Assembly: GCF_003438995.1 (NCBI RefSeq)
Contig: NZ_QSUN01000011.1
Coordinates: 1 to 64,000, forward strand
Direction of reading: 5' to 3'
Source: Bacteroides sp. OM05-12
GTDB lineage: Bacteria; Bacteroidota; Bacteroidia; Bacteroidales; Bacteroidaceae
DNA length: 64,000 nt
Shown here piece by piece: positions 26,054 to 34,031 of the stretch. A program made the position numbers and the translations under genes. Each line of letters begins with the position of its first letter. Position 1 is the stretch's first letter. The notes beneath the pieces were generated by a model. That model had not been told where the DNA came from, made no database searches, and saw nothing but the letters and a program-made list of their open reading frames with translations.

Positions 26054-26113
26054 ATTCTGAATGCGATAAAGTTATCTATGGATGAAACCTGATAACCTTA
26101 TCGCATTCAGAAT
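26054..26113 (+). terminator. Long hairpin between GH28 and DUF4861 genes
   Basis: ATTCTGAATGCGATAA (26054-26069) pairs perfectly with 26098-26113, extended inward by six more pairs, with a 14-nt loop. A short T-rich stretch (TTTCATTTTT) follows. It could terminate or attenuate transcription, or protect the GH28 message. Confidence 0.7.
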
Positions 26114-26143
26114 TTCATTTTTATAAATTACTATCATAACAAC

Positions 26144-27352
26144 ATGAAGAAGATATTAAATTTTACAATTGCATTATGGTGTTCACTCAATATCTTAGCA
26201 ACAGAGAAGAATGTCACTGTAGAAATTCAAAATAATTGGAAACAAGACAAAACGGATGCCCCGATTGCAATCAAACTTAATGAGATCAGTGTTGGATTCC
26301 CAATAAAATCGGCAATAATAAAAGACCAAAACAAGGAAATTCCTTCGCAATTGGATGATTTAAATGGAGACCGCATAGCCGATGAACTAGCTTTCGTTAT
26401 AGATATGCCGGCAAATAGCAGCAAAAAAGTTACAATTACTTTTTCTTCTGAAGAATCAAACAAACAATATGAATCAAGAGTATATGCCGATATGTTGATT
26501 AGTGATAAAAAAGGTAAACATGTACCTATCACTTCACTTACAATTCCCGGAACAAGCAATGTTTATAATCAGCTTCATCATCACGGACCGGCTTTCGAAT
26601 CCGAATTAGTCATTTACCGAATCTATTTCGACCAGAAACAGACAGTAGATATTTATGGTAAGTTTAATAAAGGCTTCGAACTAAAAGAAAGCGGATTCTA
26701 CCCTAATGACGAACAACTAGCCAAAGGATTCGGTGATGATGTACTTCGCGTCAGTGGCAGCTGTGGTGTAGGTACACTAAAAGGATGGAATGGTAAAAAA
26801 GCAACTCACGTAGAGCCGGTAAGATACCGGACAGAAAGAATTATGGCTGCAGGCCCTATCCGTACGGTTGTTGAGGTAGAAGATAATGATTGGTTATACC
26901 AAGGCTCAAAACTCAATATGACTACCCGATATATTCTGTATGCAGGTCATAGAGATGCAGAGGTTTATATTTCTTTTGAAGAACCATTAAAAAAAGAAGT
27001 CTTTTGTACCGGTGTACAAGATATTAAAGAATCAGTATCCTTCTCTGATCACAAAGGATTAATAGCATGTTGGGGAACGGATTGGCCGGTTAATGATACC
27101 ATAAAATACGCCAAAGAAACAGTAGGGCTCGCCACTTACATACCGCAAAAATATGTAAAAGAGGAGGTAAAAGATAAAAGCAATTACCTCTACACCGTAG
27201 GTAATGAAGGCCATAACTCTTTCAATTATAATATAACATTTACTTCTATGAAAGAGACATTCGGGTACAAATCTCCTGAAGAATGGTTTGCCTATGTACA
27301 AGAATGGAAACAAGAATTAGAGCACCCTTGTACTGTCAAAATTATCAAGTAA
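26144..27352 (+). CDS. DUF4861-family secreted protein of the pectin locus
   Basis: A 402-residue protein with signal peptide (MKKILNFTIALWCSLNILA). The sequence, including GDDVLRVSGSCGVGTLKGWNGKKATHVEPVRYRTERI and TTRYILYAGHRDAEVYISFEEPL, matches DUF4861 as I know it. DUF4861 genes are recurrent in Bacteroides pectin loci, but no catalytic activity is settled. The opening domain (VTVEIQNNWKQDKTDAPIAIKL) looks like a beta-sandwich. It is likely co-expressed with the GH28 gene 110 bp upstream, across a hairpin. Confidence 0.7.
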   Translation: MKKILNFTIALWCSLNILATEKNVTVEIQNNWKQDKTDAPIAIKLNEISVGFPIKSAIIKDQNKEIPSQLDDLNGDRIADELAFVIDMPANSSKKVTITFSSEESNKQYESRVYADMLISDKKGKHVPITSLTIPGTSNVYNQLHHHGPAFESELVIYRIYFDQKQTVDIYGKFNKGFELKESGFYPNDEQLAKGFGDDVLRVSGSCGVGTLKGWNGKKATHVEPVRYRTERIMAAGPIRTVVEVEDNDWLYQGSKLNMTTRYILYAGHRDAEVYISFEEPLKKEVFCTGVQDIKESVSFSDHKGLIACWGTDWPVNDTIKYAKETVGLATYIPQKYVKEEVKDKSNYLYTVGNEGHNSFNYNITFTSMKETFGYKSPEEWFAYVQEWKQELEHPCTVKIIK

Positions 27353-27363
27353 TATAGCATTTC

Positions 27364-27422
27364 AAACATACGGTCCTTTGTTCGCAAACGATACTTGTTT
27401 GCGAACAAAGGACCGTATGTTT
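27364..27422. repeat. Perfect 26-bp-arm hairpin of the ATACGGTC family
   Basis: AAACATACGGTCCTTTGTTC and six more bases (27364-27389) are perfectly complementary to 27397-27422, with the 7-nt loop GATACTT. It starts 12 bp after the DUF4861 stop and could act as a terminator, but its outer stem ATACGGTC, inner CAAAC/GTTTG and 7-nt loop recur at 384-434 and 53593-53643. It is therefore part of a repeat family rather than a plain terminator. Confidence 0.85.
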
Positions 27423-27492
27423 ATAAAAAAACAATTATTGCCTTTTCTCCTAACTCTAAAAGGCAATAAAACAGAGATTACTCCAAAACTTC

Positions 27493-27708
27493 TTTCAATC
27501 CTTCAGCGTACAAATTATTGTTTGATTATCAATGCGTTATCCTGAACCTTTCTCCCCCAAAAGTTTCAGCCCGCAAAGAGTCAAAGATATATTTCTCTAC
27601 AATAAAAAAGAAATGACTGAACCTTTTCATCTTTCAAATCAGCCTATACATCATTCAGGATAATTCATTCATTATCAGTTACTATTTATACAAGCTGAAA
27701 GATGAAAC
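27493..27708. repeat. ~215-bp element with inverted ends, copy 1
   Basis: It begins TTTCAATCCTTCAG and ends CTGAAAGATGAAAC, which are near-complements. The interior shares TTTGA-TATCA, TTATCCTGAACCTTT and TTCAGCC blocks, in the same order and orientation, with 53806-54006. There is no coding capacity. The size and inverted ends recall a MITE, but no target duplication is evident. Confidence 0.65.
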
Positions 27709-27769
27709 TTGCGAAAAGAAACTCCATTTGTCTATTAATAAAAGATCCTTTTTCAATCAACCTTATGTT

Positions 27770-27835
27770 TTTTAAAAACATCGAGGTGTTTGTGCTCAAT
27801 CAACCCGATGATTATTTTAAAATCCTTGATGATTA
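27770..27835. repeat. Partial copy of the intergenic repeat A/B
   Basis: AAAACATCGAGGTGTTTGT and CAATCAACCCGATGAT are shared with the reverse complement of 302-438, but in a rearranged order. The rest of the 27423-27977 gap has no gene I can support. Confidence 0.5.
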
Positions 27836-27914
27836 ATTTCATACCAACAATACGAAACACCAAATATTACACAGTAATTGCTGATTTTTACACATCAGTA
27901 TCTACGCTTCAGGC

Positions 27915-27922
27915 TACCTTTG
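27915..27922 (+). promoter_or_regulatory. -7 box for the accessory module gene
   Basis: TACCTTTG matches TAnnTTTG, 55 bp before the ATG at 27978. There is no clear -33 element. Confidence 0.4.
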
Positions 27923-27977
27923 CCTATGTCAAACGAGACAAAACAAAATTAATTATAAACTTAAAATTTTTACTATC

Positions 27978-28694
27978 ATGAAGAAACAATTACTTTTCGT
28001 GGCTGCTTTCGTAGCAACAATGTTTGGAACAGTGAGTGCACAAAACTCTGTGGTTTTCGATGACTGGGAACAAGGAGAGAAAAACATCACTTCAGTAGTA
28101 ACCAAAGGTATCTTCACTTTTACCGCAAGTGAAAAGAATGCAATGTCTGTTGATGCTAATTCCTCTAAATTTGAAGACGGAGTTACTTATACAACACGTC
28201 TGAAAACAGCAGGAACCAGTAAAGACGATGATAGAACTGTAAAAATCGCTTGTCCTTCTGCAGGTACAGTTATTATTGCAGCACGTACAGGTAGCAACAG
28301 CGCTACAGACCGTAACATCGTAGGAACATTTAACGGAACAGAAGTTCTTAATAAAATATTATTGGAATCAGAAGCAGAAAAAGAAACCTATACAGATGAT
28401 AATGGAGAAACAAAAACCAGAAGTATCTATCCTTATGTAAAAGTTAATATTTCAGGAGCAGGTGATTTAGTATTGAGCGCACCAACCGGCTCTATCAACT
28501 ATTATTATCTTGCATTTGATAATGGTGATACTCCCAATAATATTGCTTCATCAGTTGCAGAAAAAGTAATCATCGGAACAGAATATTACAATGTAGCAGG
28601 TGTTAAAATGGCTGAAGCTCAAAAAGGTTTGAACATTGTTAAGAACATCTACGAAGACGGTTCAGTACAAGTTACTAAGACTTATATCAAATAA
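27978..28694 (+). CDS. Free-standing pectate-lyase-type accessory module with sorting-like tail
   Basis: A 238-residue secreted protein (signal MKKQLLFVAAFVATMFGTVSA). Residues ~24-185 (VDANSSKFEDGVTYTTRLKT, DRTVKIACPSAGTVIIAARTG, SATDRNIVG) resemble a beta-sandwich module I know as an appendage of bacterial pectate lyases; here it stands alone. The last ~48 residues (GTEYYNVAGVKMAEAQKGLNIV, IYEDGSVQVTKTYIK) closely match the C terminus of the PL1 enzyme at 32313-33638. I infer a pectin-binding or surface-delivery role; no catalytic residues are recognised. A terminator follows. Confidence 0.6.
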   Translation: MKKQLLFVAAFVATMFGTVSAQNSVVFDDWEQGEKNITSVVTKGIFTFTASEKNAMSVDANSSKFEDGVTYTTRLKTAGTSKDDDRTVKIACPSAGTVIIAARTGSNSATDRNIVGTFNGTEVLNKILLESEAEKETYTDDNGETKTRSIYPYVKVNISGAGDLVLSAPTGSINYYYLAFDNGDTPNNIASSVAEKVIIGTEYYNVAGVKMAEAQKGLNIVKNIYEDGSVQVTKTYIK

Positions 28695-28719
28695 AGTTTT
28701 AATATTCAACACATTATCA

Positions 28720-28749
28720 GGCGGGGCTTTTACAAGTTCCGCCTTTTTT
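28720..28749 (+). terminator. Rho-independent terminator after the accessory module gene
   Basis: GGCGGGGCTT pairs with AAGTTCCGCC (two G-U) around TTAC, followed by TTTTTT. Confidence 0.92.
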
Positions 28750-28808
28750 ATCTATATATCTTTATATTTCAAAAATAAAAATTCAACTACTACACCAATT
28801 ATTTTCTT

Positions 28809-28816
28809 TAACTTTG
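28809..28816 (+). promoter_or_regulatory. -7 box for the HAD phosphatase
   Basis: TAACTTTG fits TAnnTTTG, 20 bp before the ATG at 28836. Confidence 0.4.
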
Positions 28817-28835
28817 CCCCATTAAACGATAATTT

Positions 28836-29483
28836 ATGAAACGACTGGTAATATTCGACCTTGATGGAACACTGCTTAATACGATAGCCGACTTAGCAAA
28901 CAGCACTAACTATGCACTAAAGCAATGCAGATTTCCACAGCATGATGTTAGTGAATATAATTTCTTTGTTGGTAATGGTATTAACAAACTCTTTGAACGT
29001 GCACTCCCCGAAGGAGAAAAGACAGAAGAAAACATCTTATCCGTACGCAAAGAGTTTCTTAAACATTATGATGCTCATAATACCGATTTTAGTACCCCCT
29101 ACCCCGATATTCCGGAACTTTTACGGGAACTGCAACAAAGAGGATTAATGCTCGCAGTAGCATCAAATAAATATCAAAGTGCCACTCAGAGGCTGATAGC
29201 ACATTATTTTCCTAACATTCACTTCATAGCAATTTTAGGTCAGAGAGAAAGTATTCCTGTCAAACCGGACCCTATCGTTGTCAACGAAATCATTTCCATT
29301 GCCAAGGTAAACCGTGATGAAGTACTATATGTGGGAGACTCCGGAGTAGACATGCAAACGACAAAAAACGCAAAAGTAACCGGGGTAGGCGTAACATGGG
29401 GATTTCGCCCAAGACAAGAATTAGAGAAATTCCAACCCGATTATATTGTAGATAATGCCGAAGATATACTAAAATTGATTTAA
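28836..29483 (+). CDS. HAD-family phosphatase, phosphoglycolate phosphatase-like
   Basis: A 215-residue HAD hydrolase of the Gph/PGMB subgroup. Motif I is FDLDGTLLNTIADL (nucleophile and acid/base Asp), motif II VASNKY, motif III Lys in PVKPDP, and motif IV VGDSGVDM. A helical cap lies between motifs I and II. Phosphoglycolate is the usual substrate of close relatives, but substrate cannot be set from sequence. The gene is not obviously tied to pectin breakdown. Confidence 0.85.
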   Translation: MKRLVIFDLDGTLLNTIADLANSTNYALKQCRFPQHDVSEYNFFVGNGINKLFERALPEGEKTEENILSVRKEFLKHYDAHNTDFSTPYPDIPELLRELQQRGLMLAVASNKYQSATQRLIAHYFPNIHFIAILGQRESIPVKPDPIVVNEIISIAKVNRDEVLYVGDSGVDMQTTKNAKVTGVGVTWGFRPRQELEKFQPDYIVDNAEDILKLI

Positions 29484-29494
29484 TAAGAAAAGAC

Positions 29495-29543
29495 TTTGCC
29501 AAAGAATATAAAGATTGTATATTTGCACCGATTTTAATCGGTG
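29495..29543 (+). promoter_or_regulatory. Promoter with an 18-bp palindromic operator
   Basis: TTTG at 29495-29498, 19 bp, then TATATTTG at 29518-29525 form a full consensus promoter. The perfect palindrome CACCGATTTTAATCGGTG (29526-29543) begins at the next base, so it covers the expected transcription start, and ends 3 bp before the ATG at 29547. This is where a repressor would block initiation. The downstream genes suggest a metal-responsive regulator, not present in the window. Confidence 0.75.
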
Positions 29544-29546
29544 TAA

Positions 29547-29867
29547 ATGAAATATTTGTCTTACATATTAGCTTTATGGGTACTACTACTATCGACAGTT
29601 CCTTGTTTTTTAAAAGATGAATGTTTGTTCCAAAGTATGAACGAAGCACAAGAAGAGGCGTGCACTGATAATGATTGTTCTTGCACCGACTGTTGTTGTT
29701 CTCCCTTTTTACATTGTAATACTTGCACCGGCTGTCCTGTCCCTAGATTATTTCATTCATTTTCTGTCGTGAGAGTCTTATTAAATGACAATCTCCTTTC
29801 TTTTTACAGAGATAAACTGATTCCTCAATTTTCATCTTCTATTTGGCAACCACCAAAGATAGATTAA
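29547..29867 (+). CDS. Small Cys-rich exported protein, DUF6660-like
   Basis: A 106-residue protein with an N-terminal hydrophobic signal (YILALWVLLLSTVPCFL) and a dense cysteine block (CTDNDCSCTDCCCSPFLHCNTCTGC in two parts), ending FSSSIWQPPKID. This layout matches the small proteins, named DUF6660 as I recall, that precede TonB receptors in Bacteroidetes and are thought to bind metals. The receptor begins 90 bp later. A metal-binding periplasmic role is inferred from cysteines and context. Confidence 0.65.
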   Translation: MKYLSYILALWVLLLSTVPCFLKDECLFQSMNEAQEEACTDNDCSCTDCCCSPFLHCNTCTGCPVPRLFHSFSVVRVLLNDNLLSFYRDKLIPQFSSSIWQPPKID

Positions 29868-29957
29868 CGTCTGAAAAGTATTATATTAATGTTTAGCGAT
29901 GAATACTAACTTCATCGTAGAATTGTTATACACTTATTTTTTACCAATAATAGAAAT

Positions 29958-32135
29958 ATGAAGATAAGATTTATATTACTGGCAATGTGCATATTGTCAG
30001 TACAAAATATATTGTCGCAAAATATATTTAAAGCCATTATAAAAGATAATGAAAGTAAGGACATTTTAATCGGAGTAAATGCTACACTAAACAAAACGAC
30101 TAATGGAGCAAGTTCTGATGAAAACGGCATAATTACTATATTAAACATACCTGATGGAGAGCAACATATCACATTTAGCTATCTCGGGTATGAAACTAAA
30201 ACAAAATCATTTTTATTTCCTTTACCAACAACTGATCCTATTGAAATATTCTTAGAGCCGGATGAGGAAATGCTAGAAGAAGTAGTTATTTCATCTACTA
30301 GAGGAACACGAACCATTCAAAACATACCAACTCGAGTCGAATTTATATCAAGTGAAGAGTTGGGGGAAAAAGGAAGTATGAAACCTGGAGATATTCGTAT
30401 GTTATTGAATGAAAGTACAGGAATCATTACCCAACAAACATCTGCCACATCAGGAAATGCAGCTATTCGTATACAAGGTTTGGATGGCAGATATACGCAA
30501 ATATTAAAAGATGGTTTTCCGGTTTTTGCAGGTGCAGCTAGTGGATTGGGGCTATTACAGACTCCTCCTCTTGATTTAAAACAAGTTGAGATTATCAAAG
30601 GGGCAACATCTACTTTATATGGTGGTGGTGCAATAGCTGGTTTAGTAAACCTAATATCCAAAACACCAGAAGAAAAAAAGGACTTAAGCCTACATTTTAA
30701 TGGAACATCAGGAAAAGGCTTGGATGTAAGTGGATTCTACGGTCAACGATTTGACAAAATCGGAACAACTATTTTTGCTTCATATAATAAGAATTGGGCC
30801 TATGCCCCCTCGAATACGGATTTTACAGCGATTCCCCAATATGACAGATACGTTCTTAATCCGAAATTATTTCTTTATTTCACAGAAAACACGCAAATGA
30901 GCATAGGATTAAATACTATGTTTGAAAACCGTTTAGGAGGAGACATCCAATATATCAAAGGTAAAGGAGGTGATGTACATTCTTATTTTGAGAAGAACAA
31001 AACTCAAAGACACTCTACGCAACTGACATTCAAACATAAATTCAATGAAAAAAACAGGTTGGATCTAAAAAACAGCGTAACTTATTTCAAAAGAAATATA
31101 AGTATACCCGATTATTCCTTTGAAGGTACTCAGATTTCAACGTTTAGCGAGCTATCATATATACATACTACCAAAAAATCAGAGTGGGTTGCAGGATTAA
31201 ATCTTTGGACGGACAAATTCAATGAAAAGAAACTAACAGATTTTCAACTAAGGAATTATAACCAAACCATAATGGGCGCTTTTATACAAAACAACTGGAG
31301 AACAACGAAATGGCTCAATCTTGAAACCGGGTTAAGAACAGATTATGTCCCCAATTATGGAATAGCCGTACTTCCTCGTATTTCTGCCCACTTCAAAATA
31401 ACTGATAAATTCTCATCACGCCTAGGTGGTGGATTCGGATATAAGGCTCCAACTATCTTTACGGAAGATAGCGAACGTTTACAATATCAGTGTGTGTTAC
31501 CAATTGACAAGAACAAAAATAAACTTGAAAGAAGTTACGGGGTGAATATCGATTTTAACTATGTCACCTCATTCTGTGAAGGGGACATAACATTTAGCGT
31601 CAATCAATTATTCTTTTATACGTATCTTGATACCCCCCTTTTACTGCAATCTTCGGAAAACGGATTATACAGACTCAATAATATAACGGGCAACATGGAC
31701 ACTAAAGGTGGGGAAACAAATGTGAAGATCGGATATAAAGATTTCCATTTATATCTAGGATATACTTTTACAGACACCCACACTACTGAGAATTCTGTAA
31801 AGTACGAGAATATACTGACCCCAAAACATCGTTTAAACGGTATATTAATGTATGAAGTAGAAGATAAATGGAAAATTGGTTTGGAAGCATACTATTTCAG
31901 CCCTCAGAAATTAAGTGAAGGATTGAAAGGAAAACAATATGTTGTCTGTGGATTCATGATTGAAAAAATATGGGAACGATTTTCTATATATGCCAATTTT
32001 GAAAATTTCACAGACAGACGACAAACTCGTTTTGATACAATCTATACAGGCAGTATTTCTAATCCTGTTTTTCGGGACATTTATGCTCCATTGGATGGAT
32101 TTGTTATGAATGGCGGTATAAAGCTGAGATTTTAA
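29958..32135 (+). CDS. TonB-dependent outer-membrane receptor, probably for a metal or metallophore
   Basis: A 725-residue receptor with signal peptide (ILLAMCILSVQNILSQ), an N-terminal CarboxypepD_reg-like domain (about 25-105), a plug domain (IRIQGLDGRYTQILKDGFPVFAG, IEIIKGATSTLYGGGAIAGLVNLIS) and a beta barrel ending GGIKLRF. It is shorter than SusC proteins (~1000 residues) and lacks a SusD partner, so it is more like siderophore, cobalamin or copper/zinc receptors. Pairing with the Cys-rich protein favours a metal. The substrate is unknown. Confidence 0.85.
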   Translation: MKIRFILLAMCILSVQNILSQNIFKAIIKDNESKDILIGVNATLNKTTNGASSDENGIITILNIPDGEQHITFSYLGYETKTKSFLFPLPTTDPIEIFLEPDEEMLEEVVISSTRGTRTIQNIPTRVEFISSEELGEKGSMKPGDIRMLLNESTGIITQQTSATSGNAAIRIQGLDGRYTQILKDGFPVFAGAASGLGLLQTPPLDLKQVEIIKGATSTLYGGGAIAGLVNLISKTPEEKKDLSLHFNGTSGKGLDVSGFYGQRFDKIGTTIFASYNKNWAYAPSNTDFTAIPQYDRYVLNPKLFLYFTENTQMSIGLNTMFENRLGGDIQYIKGKGGDVHSYFEKNKTQRHSTQLTFKHKFNEKNRLDLKNSVTYFKRNISIPDYSFEGTQISTFSELSYIHTTKKSEWVAGLNLWTDKFNEKKLTDFQLRNYNQTIMGAFIQNNWRTTKWLNLETGLRTDYVPNYGIAVLPRISAHFKITDKFSSRLGGGFGYKAPTIFTEDSERLQYQCVLPIDKNKNKLERSYGVNIDFNYVTSFCEGDITFSVNQLFFYTYLDTPLLLQSSENGLYRLNNITGNMDTKGGETNVKIGYKDFHLYLGYTFTDTHTTENSVKYENILTPKHRLNGILMYEVEDKWKIGLEAYYFSPQKLSEGLKGKQYVVCGFMIEKIWERFSIYANFENFTDRRQTRFDTIYTGSISNPVFRDIYAPLDGFVMNGGIKLRF

Positions 32136-32183
32136 AAGTAGTTTAAAAATCACAGAGAATATCATTTAAGAAAGAGAAAGAAC

Positions 32184-32215
32184 TTACCCCTGTTACAAAG
32201 CTGTAGCAGGGGTAA
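32184..32215. terminator. Bidirectional hairpin between convergent genes
   Basis: TTACCCCTGTTAC pairs with GTAGCAGGGGTAA (one mismatch) around a 6-nt loop. T-rich sequence follows on both strands. It probably ends both the TonB receptor and PL1 transcripts. Confidence 0.8.
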
Positions 32216-32312
32216 ATCTTTTAATATAAATTTTTCAGAACAGTTTCTACAATACTAAAATTAGAGAAAGATATTCTGTAAATAGTAAATAAGTTTCAAA
32301 AGGTCTGCATTC

Positions 32313-33638
32313 TTACTTTATAACCATTTTTGCCGCCTCAACAGAACCATCATTATAAATACTACGAACGATATTTATCCCCTTCATCGGAGCTGATAAC
32401 TTTAAACCGCTAAAATCATAATATTCTATTGCTATAACTTCTTTATTGCCATCTACTATTTGAATAAAAGTAGGTCCATCAATCTTACCCACTCCACAAT
32501 AAACAGGAACAATATCCGGAACCTCAGACGCAGCATCAGCCTTATATGTATAAGGTGGACGATAATCAGAAGTTGGGATCTCATAAAGTTTATCATATTT
32601 CACTCCTTCTTCTGCATACTCTTGCGGGATTCTCTTACAATTCTCAAAGATGAGATCCACTAGTGTGGCTCCTTCCCCCTCACCGCTTGGCATTACCGGA
32701 GATTTCACATCTTTAAAATAACAGCCTTCAATATATGCAATGGCACCACTACGCAAATCATAACCATCCTGACAATTCTCTTGCAGATTATTATAATAAT
32801 GATAGGTACCACCACGCTGCAAGGGTAAGCGAGAACCTTGTATGTTCAAAAAATAGTTGTGATGCATGGTAACAGTACGAGGATACATATCCGAATTTCC
32901 CTTACCACTCAGACAAGCCTTACTGTGTTCATGGAATTTACACCAAGAAATAGTTGTATATTGCACATTATTCTTCATATCAAGTAATCCGTCATAACGG
33001 TCTTTATTTACACCGTTCTCATTAAAGAATTCACAATGGTCTATCCAATAATGATGTCCATAATCAGTCTTTGCGCTTGTTTTGTCCGCCTGAATACTGA
33101 TACAATCCGGATCACCAAGTACGACTTCCGCACCATCTCTCCAAGCAATCACTTTATTCTCACCACTTTTCACAACTGGAACATCTTTCATCGTAAACTT
33201 AATATTCCGAATAATTATATTACTCTGCGTTTGGATAACCAATCCTATACGATTGAAAAAAGCATCGTTCCCTACGCCTAACAATGTTTTGTTAGAACCT
33301 ACTTTTAATATTTCACCATAAGTAGAAGCCGTACCGGAAGTAGAAATATGTCCGTCTCCATCAACAAAGCACGGAGTATCAGTCGTAAACTCTTTAGTAA
33401 TCAAAATAGTATAAGGAGTAGTAGCATCCTCAACATATCTTTTTAATTCAGTAAAAGTAGCGGGAGTAACAATTTCTCCATCTGCGCCACCGGTTGTACC
33501 ACCCTTTTGATAAAAACTGCCTTCGCCCTCCATTGCAGCATATCCAACCATTGAAAAATCCGGTTGTGCATATAATAAGGAACTACCCAACGTAAAGGTC
33601 AAAAATAAAAGTAACTTGTTTTTCATGTTATTCTTCAT
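32313..33638 (-). CDS. PL1 pectate lyase with sorting-like C-terminal tail
   Basis: A 441-residue polysaccharide lyase family 1 enzyme cleaving polygalacturonate by beta-elimination. Signal peptide (KNKLLLFLTFTLGSSLLYAQ). The beta-helix contains the PL1 landmarks: HYWIDHCEF, RYDGLLDMKNNVQYTTISWCKF (calcium-binding aspartates), TVTMHHNYF and GSRLPLQRGGTYHYYNN (catalytic Arg region). The C-terminal ~45 residues (AIEYYDFSGLKL, KGINIVRSIYNDGSVEAAK) match those of the 27978 gene. Start could also be ATG 33626. It is divergent from susC. Confidence 0.92.
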   Translation of the reverse strand: MKNNMKNKLLLFLTFTLGSSLLYAQPDFSMVGYAAMEGEGSFYQKGGTTGGADGEIVTPATFTELKRYVEDATTPYTILITKEFTTDTPCFVDGDGHISTSGTASTYGEILKVGSNKTLLGVGNDAFFNRIGLVIQTQSNIIIRNIKFTMKDVPVVKSGENKVIAWRDGAEVVLGDPDCISIQADKTSAKTDYGHHYWIDHCEFFNENGVNKDRYDGLLDMKNNVQYTTISWCKFHEHSKACLSGKGNSDMYPRTVTMHHNYFLNIQGSRLPLQRGGTYHYYNNLQENCQDGYDLRSGAIAYIEGCYFKDVKSPVMPSGEGEGATLVDLIFENCKRIPQEYAEEGVKYDKLYEIPTSDYRPPYTYKADAASEVPDIVPVYCGVGKIDGPTFIQIVDGNKEVIAIEYYDFSGLKLSAPMKGINIVRSIYNDGSVEAAKMVIK

Positions 33639-34031
33639 TTTAAAATTAATATTTTCCTGAGTGCTAAATTACTGGATTACATCCATAGCTATTGGTAAAT
33701 TTTGTTTTTTGAAGGGGAAATATTATCCAAGTGAAGATGTTAAATACTTAGTCAGCAAAACAATAATAACATTTAGAATTTGCTGATTTATCTGCTATTT
33801 CTTTTCTTTGCGTATCAATAAACGGGTATAAAGAAACCCCTATAAATTTCCGCTTAATACCATGAACGAATCAAACTGTTAAATATCTGTTTTAAAACAC
33901 CTATAACAATTAATTCCATCCTAAAAACAAAAATTACACACATGACTCTCCTATGACCACATATCTTTGTAGCGATGATTAACACTTAATTCATTGAATT
34001 TTAATTAAATCGTATTTATCAATTAATAAAC
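33639..34031. other. Divergent PL1/SusC control region
   Basis: This 393-bp AT-rich gap holds the promoters for the PL1 gene and the susCD operon. On the plus strand TATCTTTG at 33962-33969 is a good -7 box, 62 bp before the SusC ATG, without a TTTG -33 element, as expected for an HTCS-activated promoter. I could not define an HTCS binding site. Confidence 0.45.

Noticed and set aside
27790..27981. 63-codon ORF upstream of the accessory module
   Set aside because: It overlaps a repeat fragment and the promoter and start of the next gene; composition is that of AT-rich intergenic DNA.
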